Assembly (NCBI GenBank): GCA_003343625.1
Contig: QAKV01000032.1
Location: forward strand, 1-19,131
From: Clostridiales bacterium
Lineage (GTDB): Bacteria; Bacillota; Clostridia; Lachnospirales; Lachnospiraceae
Direction of reading: 5' to 3'
DNA: 19,131 nucleotides
Part shown: piece by piece, positions 13,792-19,131 of the stretch
Numbering within the stretch: position 1 is the first letter of the stretch
Layout: each line of letters starts with the position of its first letter
Notes under the pieces: generated by a model
The model's input: the letters and a program-made list of their open reading frames with translations, nothing else
The model's database searches: none
What the model was told of the DNA's origin: nothing
Program-made: the position numbers and the translations under genes

Positions 13792-14661
13792 ATGACAAAA
13801 TGTAATAGTAAAAACTCGTGTATGGGTTATTATGGAAAATGCTTGGATATTAAGATTACAAATGCTTGTAATGCAAATTGTTCTTTTTGCATAGAGAAAG
13901 GAGGCTATAATCCTAATACTGCAGATATAACCAATCTAATTCGGGCAACTAATACAATGAAAAATTATACGAATGTACTGGTCTTAGGAGGAGAGCCGCT
14001 TTTATGCAAGGATTTGGAGCTTTATTTGGCGGGAATTCGTCCACAAAAAGAAAAAATATATCTTACAACAAATGGTAGTAGATTAAATACAGAAATGGCC
14101 GAAATGCTGTCTCAGTACTTAGACGGAATTAATATCTCTATTCATCATTACTTCGACAAAAAGAATAATGAAATTTACGGAATAGGGATTAATTTTGATA
14201 ATATAAAAAAAGCGATAATGGTATTTCGTGAAAACGAGGTTCCAGTAAGAATCAACTGTAATCTGATCAAAGGATACATTGATAATTCAGAGAAAGCAAA
14301 AGTGATGATGGAATTTGTGCATGACGTTCTAATGGCGAATGAGCTGCGTTTTTGTGAGTTACAAGAAGCGGAGGATGTGTGCGTAGATGCAAGAGAACTG
14401 TTCCCAGGGTTAACGGATAATCCCTTCTGTGACGGATGTGAACAGAGCATAGAAAGCCCTTACCAAGATATGAATATTACTGTAAAGATGACCTGTGGGT
14501 GCGTAAATAAAACAAAAGAACCAGTTGCAGATCCGGAACCTGCAGTTCATAAAACAAAAGTAATTTATCCAAATGGGGAAGTAAGTGACGGCTGGAAAAA
14601 GAAACTCCGGGATATTCACGAGAGCAGCCGGGGATGTCATGATCTAAGAGGCTGCCACTAA
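13792..14661 (+). CDS. Radical SAM enzyme with a Cys-rich C-terminus
   Basis: A 289-residue protein. The radical SAM cluster motif is C26-x3-C30-x2-C33 (N-A-C-N-A-N-C-S-F-C), followed by the SAM-binding G66-G-E-P69 and a strand with T-T-N-G-S. It should bind a 4Fe-4S cluster and cleave S-adenosylmethionine to start a radical reaction on an unknown substrate. The layout is MoaA-like. The C-terminal third adds several cysteines (F-C-D-G-C, T-C-G-C, and G-C-H-D-L-R-G-C-H at the very end), which could hold an auxiliary cluster, but the spacing is not a standard SPASM pattern. The ATG follows AAAAGGAG. It is the last gene before a terminator. No precursor peptide or tRNA-modification partner is recognisable next to it. 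Confidence 0.85.
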   Translation: MTKCNSKNSCMGYYGKCLDIKITNACNANCSFCIEKGGYNPNTADITNLIRATNTMKNYTNVLVLGGEPLLCKDLELYLAGIRPQKEKIYLTTNGSRLNTEMAEMLSQYLDGINISIHHYFDKKNNEIYGIGINFDNIKKAIMVFRENEVPVRINCNLIKGYIDNSEKAKVMMEFVHDVLMANELRFCELQEAEDVCVDARELFPGLTDNPFCDGCEQSIESPYQDMNITVKMTCGCVNKTKEPVADPEPAVHKTKVIYPNGEVSDGWKKKLRDIHESSRGCHDLRGCH

Positions 14662-14673
14662 AAAGAATGTTAA

Positions 14674-14701
14674 GAGGAGACGCTATTTGGTGTCTCTTTT
14701 T
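14674..14701 (+). terminator. Intrinsic terminator after the radical SAM gene
   Basis: GAGACGC (14677-14683) pairs with GTGTCTC (14690-14696), one G-T pair, followed by five T residues. Confidence 0.85.
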
Positions 14702-14724
14702 ATTATGAATTTGAAACAAGAAAA

Positions 14725-14750
14725 CTCTAATCAACCAAAGTTGCTTGGAG
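14725..14750 (+). repeat. Left-end hairpin of the ORF-less copy
   Basis: CTCTAA and TTGGAG (one T-G pair) enclose CAAC/GTTG with one unpaired position on each side. This is the imperfect hairpin expected at an IS200/IS605 end. Confidence 0.7.
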
Positions 14751-14827
14751 ATGAATTGCTATAGGTTTTAGAGTTAAAAAATTCATTTTCTCTATATATA
14801 AAACTAGATACATTGTCAGATTGCTTC

Positions 14828-14852
14828 GTATCTGTCATACTATAGTTGTAGG
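14828..14852 (+). promoter_or_regulatory. Promoter-like motif inside the left end of the ORF-less copy
   Basis: ATCTGTCATACTAT is preceded by TTGTCA at 14813-14818. Read as -35 TTGTCA and -10 CATACT, the spacer is 17 bases. The matching site in the tnpB copy is degenerate (AAGCATACTTTAG), so the promoter may be specific to the RNA-only copy. It is followed directly by the structured RNA. Confidence 0.5.
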
Positions 14853-15119
14853 GTAAGTTGAGAAGAAAGCTTCACCGTGAGTACAGATAAGCAAACCATT
14901 TAGTGTTTCACATGATCTGTGGAACCAATACTCAAAACGAAGCAAGTGTAAAACTCAACGCCTTAAGAAAAGTAATCCCTGAAGAAGGGGATAGGAACAT
15001 GGTTTGTTTGAATAAACAAACTATTGTGACTATTTTATAGAGGGCAGGCGACTGCCCTTGGAGGCGGAATTTAGCCTCCTGAAGCTCCAAACCGACACAG
15101 GTCGCTTGGAGTAGTTCAC
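14853..15119 (+). ncRNA. Structured RNA with omega-RNA-like 3' end
   Basis: Four helices are nested: GTTGAG 14857/CTCAAC 14954; GCTTC 14869/GAAGC 14939; TGAGTA 14878/TACTCA 14929; CAGAT 14884/ATCTG 14915. The apical loop CAAACCAT (14892-14899) can pair with ATGGTTTG (14999-15006), a possible pseudoknot. That competes with the hairpin GTTTGTTT/AAACAAAC (15002-15021). The 3' part has GGGCAG/CTGCCC, GGAGGC/GCCTCC and the right-end hairpin, all shared with the RNA behind tnpB. In a TnpB system the bases after 15119 would be the guide. The role as a trans-acting guide RNA is inferred. Confidence 0.5.
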
Positions 15120-15163
15120 GGTTATGTATAAACAGTATATTTTATGATATTCGGACAAGAAAA

Positions 15164-15189
15164 CTCCAATCAACCTAAGTTGTTTGGAG
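15164..15189 (+). repeat. Left-end hairpin of the tnpB copy
   Basis: CTCCAA pairs with TTGGAG and CAAC with GTTG, with one T-T mismatch between the two stems and a CTAA loop. The outer stem is the same as in the right-end hairpin (17085-17111). Confidence 0.8.
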
Positions 15190-15364
15190 ATGAATTGCTA
15201 TAGGTTTTTAATGAGAAAAAATTCATTTTCTCTATATACAAGTCTTGCCCCATTGCCAGATGTTTTTAAATCAAGCATACTTTAGTTAGCTGGAATACTG
15301 GCGGTTTTAAAATGCTGTCACATAGTTCAGCGGAGATCATGAAGCTTCAGAAAGGGGTGAGCCA

Positions 15365-17011
15365 ATGCGTACCGTCATGGTAGATATCAAACAAAACCAT
15401 CCTGCCGTCTCGTATTTTGAGAAGAATACGACAGGAAGCCGTGCTGTGCGCAATACGGCGAACTTTCTGATCCGCAATACCATGACAGGATTGTGTAAAT
15501 CTCCAGAGGAAAGAACTCATATGGAAACAGAAGTTCTGCATACGGTATTTACGGGCATCCAGAAAGCAAATGCCTATAAGGACATACAGGAAGGAAAAGC
15601 TATCTCTGCAGCTTTCCAAAAGGTGAAATCAGGTGAACTGGCCGGATTAAAAGCCCATGCGTATTTGAAATCCAAACTGGATAGTTGCGGAAAACGCTTC
15701 TCTTATCCGACAATGGATCACTGGTTTTTAAGCTATGAAGTTCTCGATGCTGTTTTAAAGCATACCGGAAATACCGCGTATTACTCCTGCACAAGTCAGG
15801 TTAATCAGCAGGCAATCCGGAAAACAGTGGCGTCGTGGAAGGCATATTTCAAGGCTTTGAAGGATTGGAAAAAGAATCCCGGCAAATACCAGGCAAAGCC
15901 ACGTATCCCAGGTTATATCCGGGAACATAAGGCTACAGCACATTTTACAAACCAGGTATGCCGCATGGTACGTACCGGAGGCCGTCTGTATCTAAGTTTT
16001 GCAAACTGCAAACAGCCAGTACATATCGGCAGGGAAACTTTGATTCCCGGAAAATATGTAAAAACAGAAATAAAGCCGTTTTGCGGCAGATATCGAATTT
16101 GTATCACCTATGAGGATGTTTTTCAGGAGCCTGAATTGCCTGCAGATCCAAAGCGAATTCTGGGACTCGATATAGGGCTTGAGAACTTCCTGGCCGGGGC
16201 ATCCAACACAGGAGCAAGGCCATTTCTTATCCGAGGTGGCTGGCTGAAATCACTGAATCAATGGTTCAACAAACGGCGTGCGAAGCTTCTTTCAACATTA
16301 ACTAGAGGAGACGATTCCCAGCATTCCAGAAAGCACAGCCATGCCCTGGATGCGCTCTCAAGAAACCGGAATAACCATATCCGTGACTTTTTCTATAAGG
16401 CAGCCCACTGGGTTATGCGCTGGTGTATAAGCCATCAGATTGAAGTAATCGTCATTGGCCATACAAAAGGCATGAAGCAGGAAATTAACATTGGGAAAGC
16501 AAATAACCAGAATTTTGTCACGATTCCTTATGAAAGGTTTCTGCGCGTACTAAAAACAGTCAGCTGTAAGTATGGAGTTCCGGTTGTGGAGAGGGAAGAA
16601 AGCTACACCAGCCAGGCAAGCCTTTTAGATCTTGATGCCATTCCAACCTATGGAGACGGGGATGAAGAATCCGTCTTTTCAGGAGAACGAATAAAAAGAG
16701 GGCTGTACCGATCATCAGATGGAAGGCTTATTCATGCTGATATCAATGGAGCAGGCAACATAGCCAGGAAAGAATATCCACATATGTTTGATGAAATGGA
16801 TATGGGATACCTCTGCGATACAGTAGATGTTGTTACGGGTGAGAAAATTTTAAATATCAAAAGGCATAAGAGTCGGAAGGGCTACAAAAAGAGAAAGAGC
16901 CCAGCAGCTAAGGCTCGTCACGAATCCCGGAAATCAAAACGTCTGGAACTGCGAATACTCTTAGAAGTTAATCCACAGATCAAAACAGCTAAAAAGCAAA
17001 TAGCCGCCTAA
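15365..17011 (+). CDS. tnpB: TnpB RNA-guided nuclease, zinc-finger-less, rearranged RuvC site
   Basis: A 548-residue IS200/IS605 accessory protein, longer than the usual ~400. Residues 1-255 are the helical and wedge-like N-terminal part, including Y-Q-A-K-P-R-I-P-G-Y. RuvC-I is L-G-L-D269-I-G-L. At the usual RuvC-II position the sequence is V-I-V-I-G-H-T-K-G (361-369), with no Glu. Instead E411-E412 in R-E-E-S-Y-T-S is the likely replacement acid. RuvC-III is H-A-D459-I-N-G-A-G-N. Between Y-T-S and D459 there are no cysteines, so the usual four-Cys zinc finger is missing. The C-terminus is a long basic tail. TnpB uses an omega-RNA from the element's right end to cut DNA beside a short motif, helping to retain the element. 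The start follows AAAGGGG. All acids needed for activity appear present. Confidence 0.9.
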   Translation: MRTVMVDIKQNHPAVSYFEKNTTGSRAVRNTANFLIRNTMTGLCKSPEERTHMETEVLHTVFTGIQKANAYKDIQEGKAISAAFQKVKSGELAGLKAHAYLKSKLDSCGKRFSYPTMDHWFLSYEVLDAVLKHTGNTAYYSCTSQVNQQAIRKTVASWKAYFKALKDWKKNPGKYQAKPRIPGYIREHKATAHFTNQVCRMVRTGGRLYLSFANCKQPVHIGRETLIPGKYVKTEIKPFCGRYRICITYEDVFQEPELPADPKRILGLDIGLENFLAGASNTGARPFLIRGGWLKSLNQWFNKRRAKLLSTLTRGDDSQHSRKHSHALDALSRNRNNHIRDFFYKAAHWVMRWCISHQIEVIVIGHTKGMKQEINIGKANNQNFVTIPYERFLRVLKTVSCKYGVPVVEREESYTSQASLLDLDAIPTYGDGDEESVFSGERIKRGLYRSSDGRLIHADINGAGNIARKEYPHMFDEMDMGYLCDTVDVVTGEKILNIKRHKSRKGYKKRKSPAAKARHESRKSKRLELRILLEVNPQIKTAKKQIAA

Positions 17012-17119
17012 GAAAAGTAGTCCCTGAAGAGGGGAATTAGAGGGCAAGTGACTGTCCTTGGAGGCGGAATTAAGCCTCCTGAAGCTCCAAACCGACACAG
17101 GTCGCTTGGAGTAGTTCAC
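17010..17119 (+). ncRNA. omega-RNA-like right end behind tnpB
   Basis: This directly follows and overlaps the tnpB stop. Stems: CCC/GGG around TGAAGAG near 17028; GGGCA/TGTCC (one G-T pair) near 17042; GGAGGC/GCCTCC at about 17060-17079; and the right-end hairpin CTCCAA/TTGGAG with CGAC/GTCG inside. The second stem is GGGCAG/CTGCCC in the ORF-less copy, so a base changes while pairing is kept. The guide would start at 17120. In known TnpB systems the scaffold is processed from the tnpB message. Confidence 0.65.
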
Positions 17120-17136
17120 ACACGACATGACGTGTG
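17119..17136 (+). repeat. Hairpin at the right border of the element
   Basis: CACACG (17119-17124) pairs with CGTGTG (17131-17136). It starts on the last base of the element, so the putative guide segment is self-complementary. The rest of 17137-17315 shows nothing I can support. Confidence 0.35.
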
Positions 17137-17315
17137 ATGAGGAGTCTTTCCATAGATCGGCAACAGAAGTCAGGGTATATATTAGATGTTTGGCTATTCA
17201 ATTCCAAGTGTTCGTTCCTCAACGATAAGAAACAAGAATAGTTATTGAAATTTTGTAGATAATAATATATAATCATGAGTGAATATAAGTGCTTATCAAA
17301 AAATAAAGGTTCAAC

Positions 17316-17344
17316 TTGACACATTCCTTATGATTTGGTAATAT
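17316..17344 (+). promoter_or_regulatory. Near-consensus sigma-A promoter
   Basis: TTGACA (17316-17321), a 17-base spacer, and TAATAT (17339-17344). Transcription should start near 17352, ahead of the structured leader. Confidence 0.75.
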
Positions 17345-17351
17345 AATAATA

Positions 17352-17536
17352 GAAATACTTTGTGGTGAAGTATTATTCCCAAGACGCTTGCGATATCAGG
17401 TATGCAAGAAGAGGCGTTAAGCGGGGATTCATTCGGGAAGTCTGCACCCGTACCTGAGAGCCGATGGCGAAAAAGAACGTAGTCTTTAAAAGAGGTTCCG
17501 AAGAGGTCTGAGGTTAACTACCTTAGACCTCTTTTT
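17352..17536 (+). ncRNA. Structured leader RNA or riboswitch-like attenuator, class unknown
   Basis: About 185 nt run from the promoter to a strong terminator. AATACTT/AAGTATT forms a 5' hairpin. A ~105-nt domain is closed by AAGAC (17381-17385) and GTCTT (17482-17486). Inside it, ACGC/GCGT and TTGC/GCAA form a hairpin whose loop holds CAGGTA (17397-17402), complementary to TACCTG (17451-17456), a possible pseudoknot. GCC/GGC makes a small stem near 17460. The terminator lies 33 bases ahead of the next start codon. This order (folded domain, terminator, gene) is that of an attenuator, but a free small RNA is equally possible. I could not match a known riboswitch class. Confidence 0.5.
17502..17536 (+). 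terminator. Intrinsic terminator of the leader RNA
   Basis: AGAGGTCTGAGG (17502-17513) pairs along its full length with CCTTAGACCTCT (17521-17532), with one G-T pair, followed by T residues. Confidence 0.9.
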
Positions 17537-17569
17537 GCTAATATACTATGATTGTTGCTGGAGAAAAAG

Positions 17570-18841
17570 ATGGCAAAAAACGACAAGTATATGCAATATA
17601 CAAGAAGTAGAAAAAAAACACAACTTGATGTGAATTTACAACAATTAGCAGTTGAATATAGCAAATTGCTTAATAAGAGATATTGCTATATATTCAGTGG
17701 TGGTATAGAAATTCAGTTTCAGTTTAAAATGGAAAACTTTTACCACATGTTAGGATTCCATAAATTAACAGATGTAACAGTTGTAAAGATGGTGGAGGCT
17801 CATAAGCTAAAAAAAGAGGATTTTTTTAAATATGTAAAAGACGGGAAAATAACAATGAACTCAACTGATACTTCTATTGTGGGCGATTTTGAAGATAAAG
17901 TTTTAAATATCCAGAATAGCAATAAAAAGTCAGAGTTGGGTGAAATTAAAGCGCATCGTTTCCGGTTCTTTTCTGAAACACAAGTCCTTGAACTGTTAAA
18001 GAATGATCCGATAATAGATTTTGATAAAGAAGAGTGCGAGACCTATATCGAAGCAGATAAAATATTTTTCAAACTAATTGCAGAGAAAAGCCGTAATTTG
18101 AATCTGTTTATAGGATATGACGAGGCTCTCAAAAGATATTTTATATCTACATTTTTTGTTGAAAGTGAGAAAGATAAGTTTTTACTGAAAAAAGATGGAA
18201 GCTCACAGCCTTTATTAAAAATATTATCTCGAAAAGTAATAGATACACGGAATAATACAGTAATAGATTTCTTTATTAAATGGCATAATGTACGTGAAGA
18301 ATTTATAAATGAACCTTTCTATAGAGGGCAAACCAGATTAAAAACATGGATTAATAATAAGCACATTTCATCTATACAGGTTGTGAATGAAATCAATACT
18401 CAACGAAAACTATTAGCACAATATAAAGAAGATGTGGAACAATTAAGAGTAAAATTAAATGTGTTACAACTGATAGTACAGCTTGATATCCCTGAAGAAA
18501 AAGAAGAAGCACAACTCAAACTCATGGAATATAATATTGATGCAGATAGTACTGAAGAGCTTGCGGTATATAAACAATACGATATAATTCAAGTTAAAAA
18601 TGATAAGTTAAGAATAGAAAGTAAATCAGCAGCGTTGGAGAATAAATTACAGAAGCATGAAAAATATCTGCCAGATATAAAGGAGCTGGAATTGCAAGAA
18701 GTATTGAGAGTATATCAAATTTACTTGCCAGAAATTAAGCTTGATCGCGAACGAGTGACCAAAATATTAGAATTGCATGATGTTTTTGACGAAACTCTCT
18801 ATCCGGAAGAATTTAGGAAAATATATAATGAAACCCAATAA
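17570..18841 (+). CDS. PBECR4-like domain protein with C-terminal coiled coil
   Basis: A 423-residue protein. The ATG at 17570 is preferred over an upstream TTG because GGAG lies just before it. Residues about 20-125 resemble the PBECR4 domain, a predicted phage-borne Barnase/EndoU/colicin-like RNase fold. They contain an aromatic strand R-Y-C-Y-I-F, a strand I-E-I-Q-F-Q-F, then N-F-Y-H59-M-L-G-F-H64-K-L. The two histidines are candidate catalytic residues. From about residue 285 the protein becomes long charged helices likely to form a coiled coil (L-A-Q-Y-K-E-D-V-E-Q-L-R-V-K; A-L-E-N-K-L-Q-K-H-E-K). No secretion signal. Such proteins are thought to act in conflicts between mobile elements and hosts. 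The domain call is moderately sure; RNase activity is inferred. Confidence 0.6.
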   Translation: MAKNDKYMQYTRSRKKTQLDVNLQQLAVEYSKLLNKRYCYIFSGGIEIQFQFKMENFYHMLGFHKLTDVTVVKMVEAHKLKKEDFFKYVKDGKITMNSTDTSIVGDFEDKVLNIQNSNKKSELGEIKAHRFRFFSETQVLELLKNDPIIDFDKEECETYIEADKIFFKLIAEKSRNLNLFIGYDEALKRYFISTFFVESEKDKFLLKKDGSSQPLLKILSRKVIDTRNNTVIDFFIKWHNVREEFINEPFYRGQTRLKTWINNKHISSIQVVNEINTQRKLLAQYKEDVEQLRVKLNVLQLIVQLDIPEEKEEAQLKLMEYNIDADSTEELAVYKQYDIIQVKNDKLRIESKSAALENKLQKHEKYLPDIKELELQEVLRVYQIYLPEIKLDRERVTKILELHDVFDETLYPEEFRKIYNETQ

Positions 18842-18855
18842 AATGATTACTACAT

Positions 18856-18890
18856 AACAGTCTTATATTTCAGCATAAGGCTGTTTTTTT
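18856..18890 (+). terminator. Intrinsic terminator after the PBECR4-like gene
   Basis: AACAGTCTTAT (18856-18866) pairs with ATAAGGCTGTT (18875-18885), one G-T pair, followed by T residues to 18890. Confidence 0.9.
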
Positions 18891-19060
18891 ATGGCTCAAA
18901 AGAAAAGAGAGAAGAGTAAGAAACTGGTTTGTGTGAAGTTTCGCATGAATATTTGTTCTTCGCATTTTGAACATAGAGTGTTGTTGATTTCTTAAAATAG
19001 CATATTTATGATCTACTTGCCTGTCAGCGGATTGCTCTGTATACTGTCATAAGACTACAG

Positions 19061-19110
19061 AAAGAAAAAGTCTCAGAGCACCCTCCCTGGAAAGTCGTGT
19101 ACTCTGAGAC
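19061..19110 (-). terminator. Minus-strand intrinsic terminator
   Basis: Read leftward, GTCTCAGAG (19110-19102) pairs with CTCTGAGAC (19078-19070) and is followed by TTTTTCTTT (19069-19061). The T-run lies only on the minus-strand side, so it ends a transcript that comes from the right of the window. Confidence 0.75.
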
Positions 19111-19131
19111 CCGGTTATAAAAACCATGGTT

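Larger units (their letters stand above)
14709..15119 (+). mobile_element. ORF-less IS200/IS605-type element (non-autonomous copy)
   Basis: The left 140 bases align with the left end of the tnpB element at 15148, and the right ~110 bases align with its right end at 17010-17119. Both share the left hairpin, the right hairpin with its CTCCAA...TTGGAG stem, and the final TAGTTCAC. The left boundary is inferred from TTATGA, which lies exactly 16 bases ahead of the left hairpin in both copies. No ORF lies inside; the middle is a nested RNA fold listed separately. It resembles a small non-autonomous relative of the neighbouring element, 28 bases away. I cannot tell whether it is still mobile; neither copy carries the TnpA transposase. 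Confidence 0.75.
15148..17119 (+). mobile_element. IS200/IS605-type element with tnpB only
   Basis: The left end begins after TTATGA (15142-15147). The left hairpin is at 15164-15189 and the right end, at 17119, is TTCAC. The element holds one gene, tnpB, and no tnpA, so it would need a transposase in trans. It starts 28 bases after the ORF-less copy, and the right ends of the two are exactly 2,000 bases apart. tnpB looks richer in GC than the host region. Confidence 0.8.

Noticed and set aside
14709..17119. Group I intron fused to the element (IStron)
   Set aside because: The AAGTA(A/G)TCCC stretch recalls the 3' strand of P7, but I could not find its partner strand or a P3-P8 core by eye. 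A covariance search for group I introns would settle it.
18891..18995. 34-codon ORF starting with M-A-Q-K-K-R-E-K
   Set aside because: It begins in the T-run of a terminator with no ribosome binding site; too short to support.

Overview
The window looks like accessory DNA (large plasmid, phage-plasmid or integrative element) from a gut Firmicute, most likely a Lachnospiraceae or related Clostridia. I infer this from the AT-rich coding sequence, strong AGGAGG-type ribosome binding sites, almost wholly plus-strand gene order, many small unrecognised proteins, and family types common in such elements (IS200/IS605 TnpB, PBECR4-like and DUF551-like proteins). No chromosomal housekeeping gene, tRNA or rRNA is visible. 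The left edge and the tnpB gene look richer in GC than the rest, which fits separate arrival.

Layout. 1-470: the C-terminal end of an ExeA/TniB-type transposition ATPase, then a short repeat-rich stretch that may be the end of that element. 471-3949: a DUF488 protein, two tandem paralogues of a ~355-residue unknown family, a coiled-coil protein and a small acidic protein. 4053-8484: a PLD-like domain fused to a P-loop ATPase, a DUF551-like protein, a Gly/Met-rich protein immediately followed by a von Willebrand A (vWA) protein, and a small protein. 8503-10586: a divergent adenylosuccinate synthetase (PurA superfamily) followed by three small genes. 10794-12988: two tandem paralogues of an 'ITDP(C/S)YI ... 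ADAG' family and a small protein. 12989-13380: no convincing gene, but two back-to-back promoter-plus-terminator units that look like twin small RNAs. 13381-14661: a small unknown protein and a radical SAM enzyme.

14709-17119 holds two tandem copies of one IS200/IS605-type element, 28 bp apart. The right copy carries a 548-residue TnpB with no zinc finger and a rearranged RuvC catalytic site, followed by an omega-RNA-like right end. The left copy is only ~411 bp. It keeps both ends and the omega-RNA-like 3' part but has no ORF; a nested, pseudoknot-capable RNA replaces tnpB. It could be a non-autonomous element that supplies a guide RNA in trans.

17316-18841: a near-consensus promoter, a ~185-nt structured leader with a possible pseudoknot and an intrinsic terminator, then a PBECR4-like gene. 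A minus-strand terminator closes the window, so a leftward gene should lie just outside.

The genes do not form one recognisable pathway. The most interesting parts are the RNA-guided-nuclease element pair, the non-coding RNAs, a recurring TCTGWCATAYTA promoter-like motif that links several units, and the PLD-ATPase / vWA / PurA-like / radical SAM accessory enzymes. All family assignments were made by eye from the sequence.
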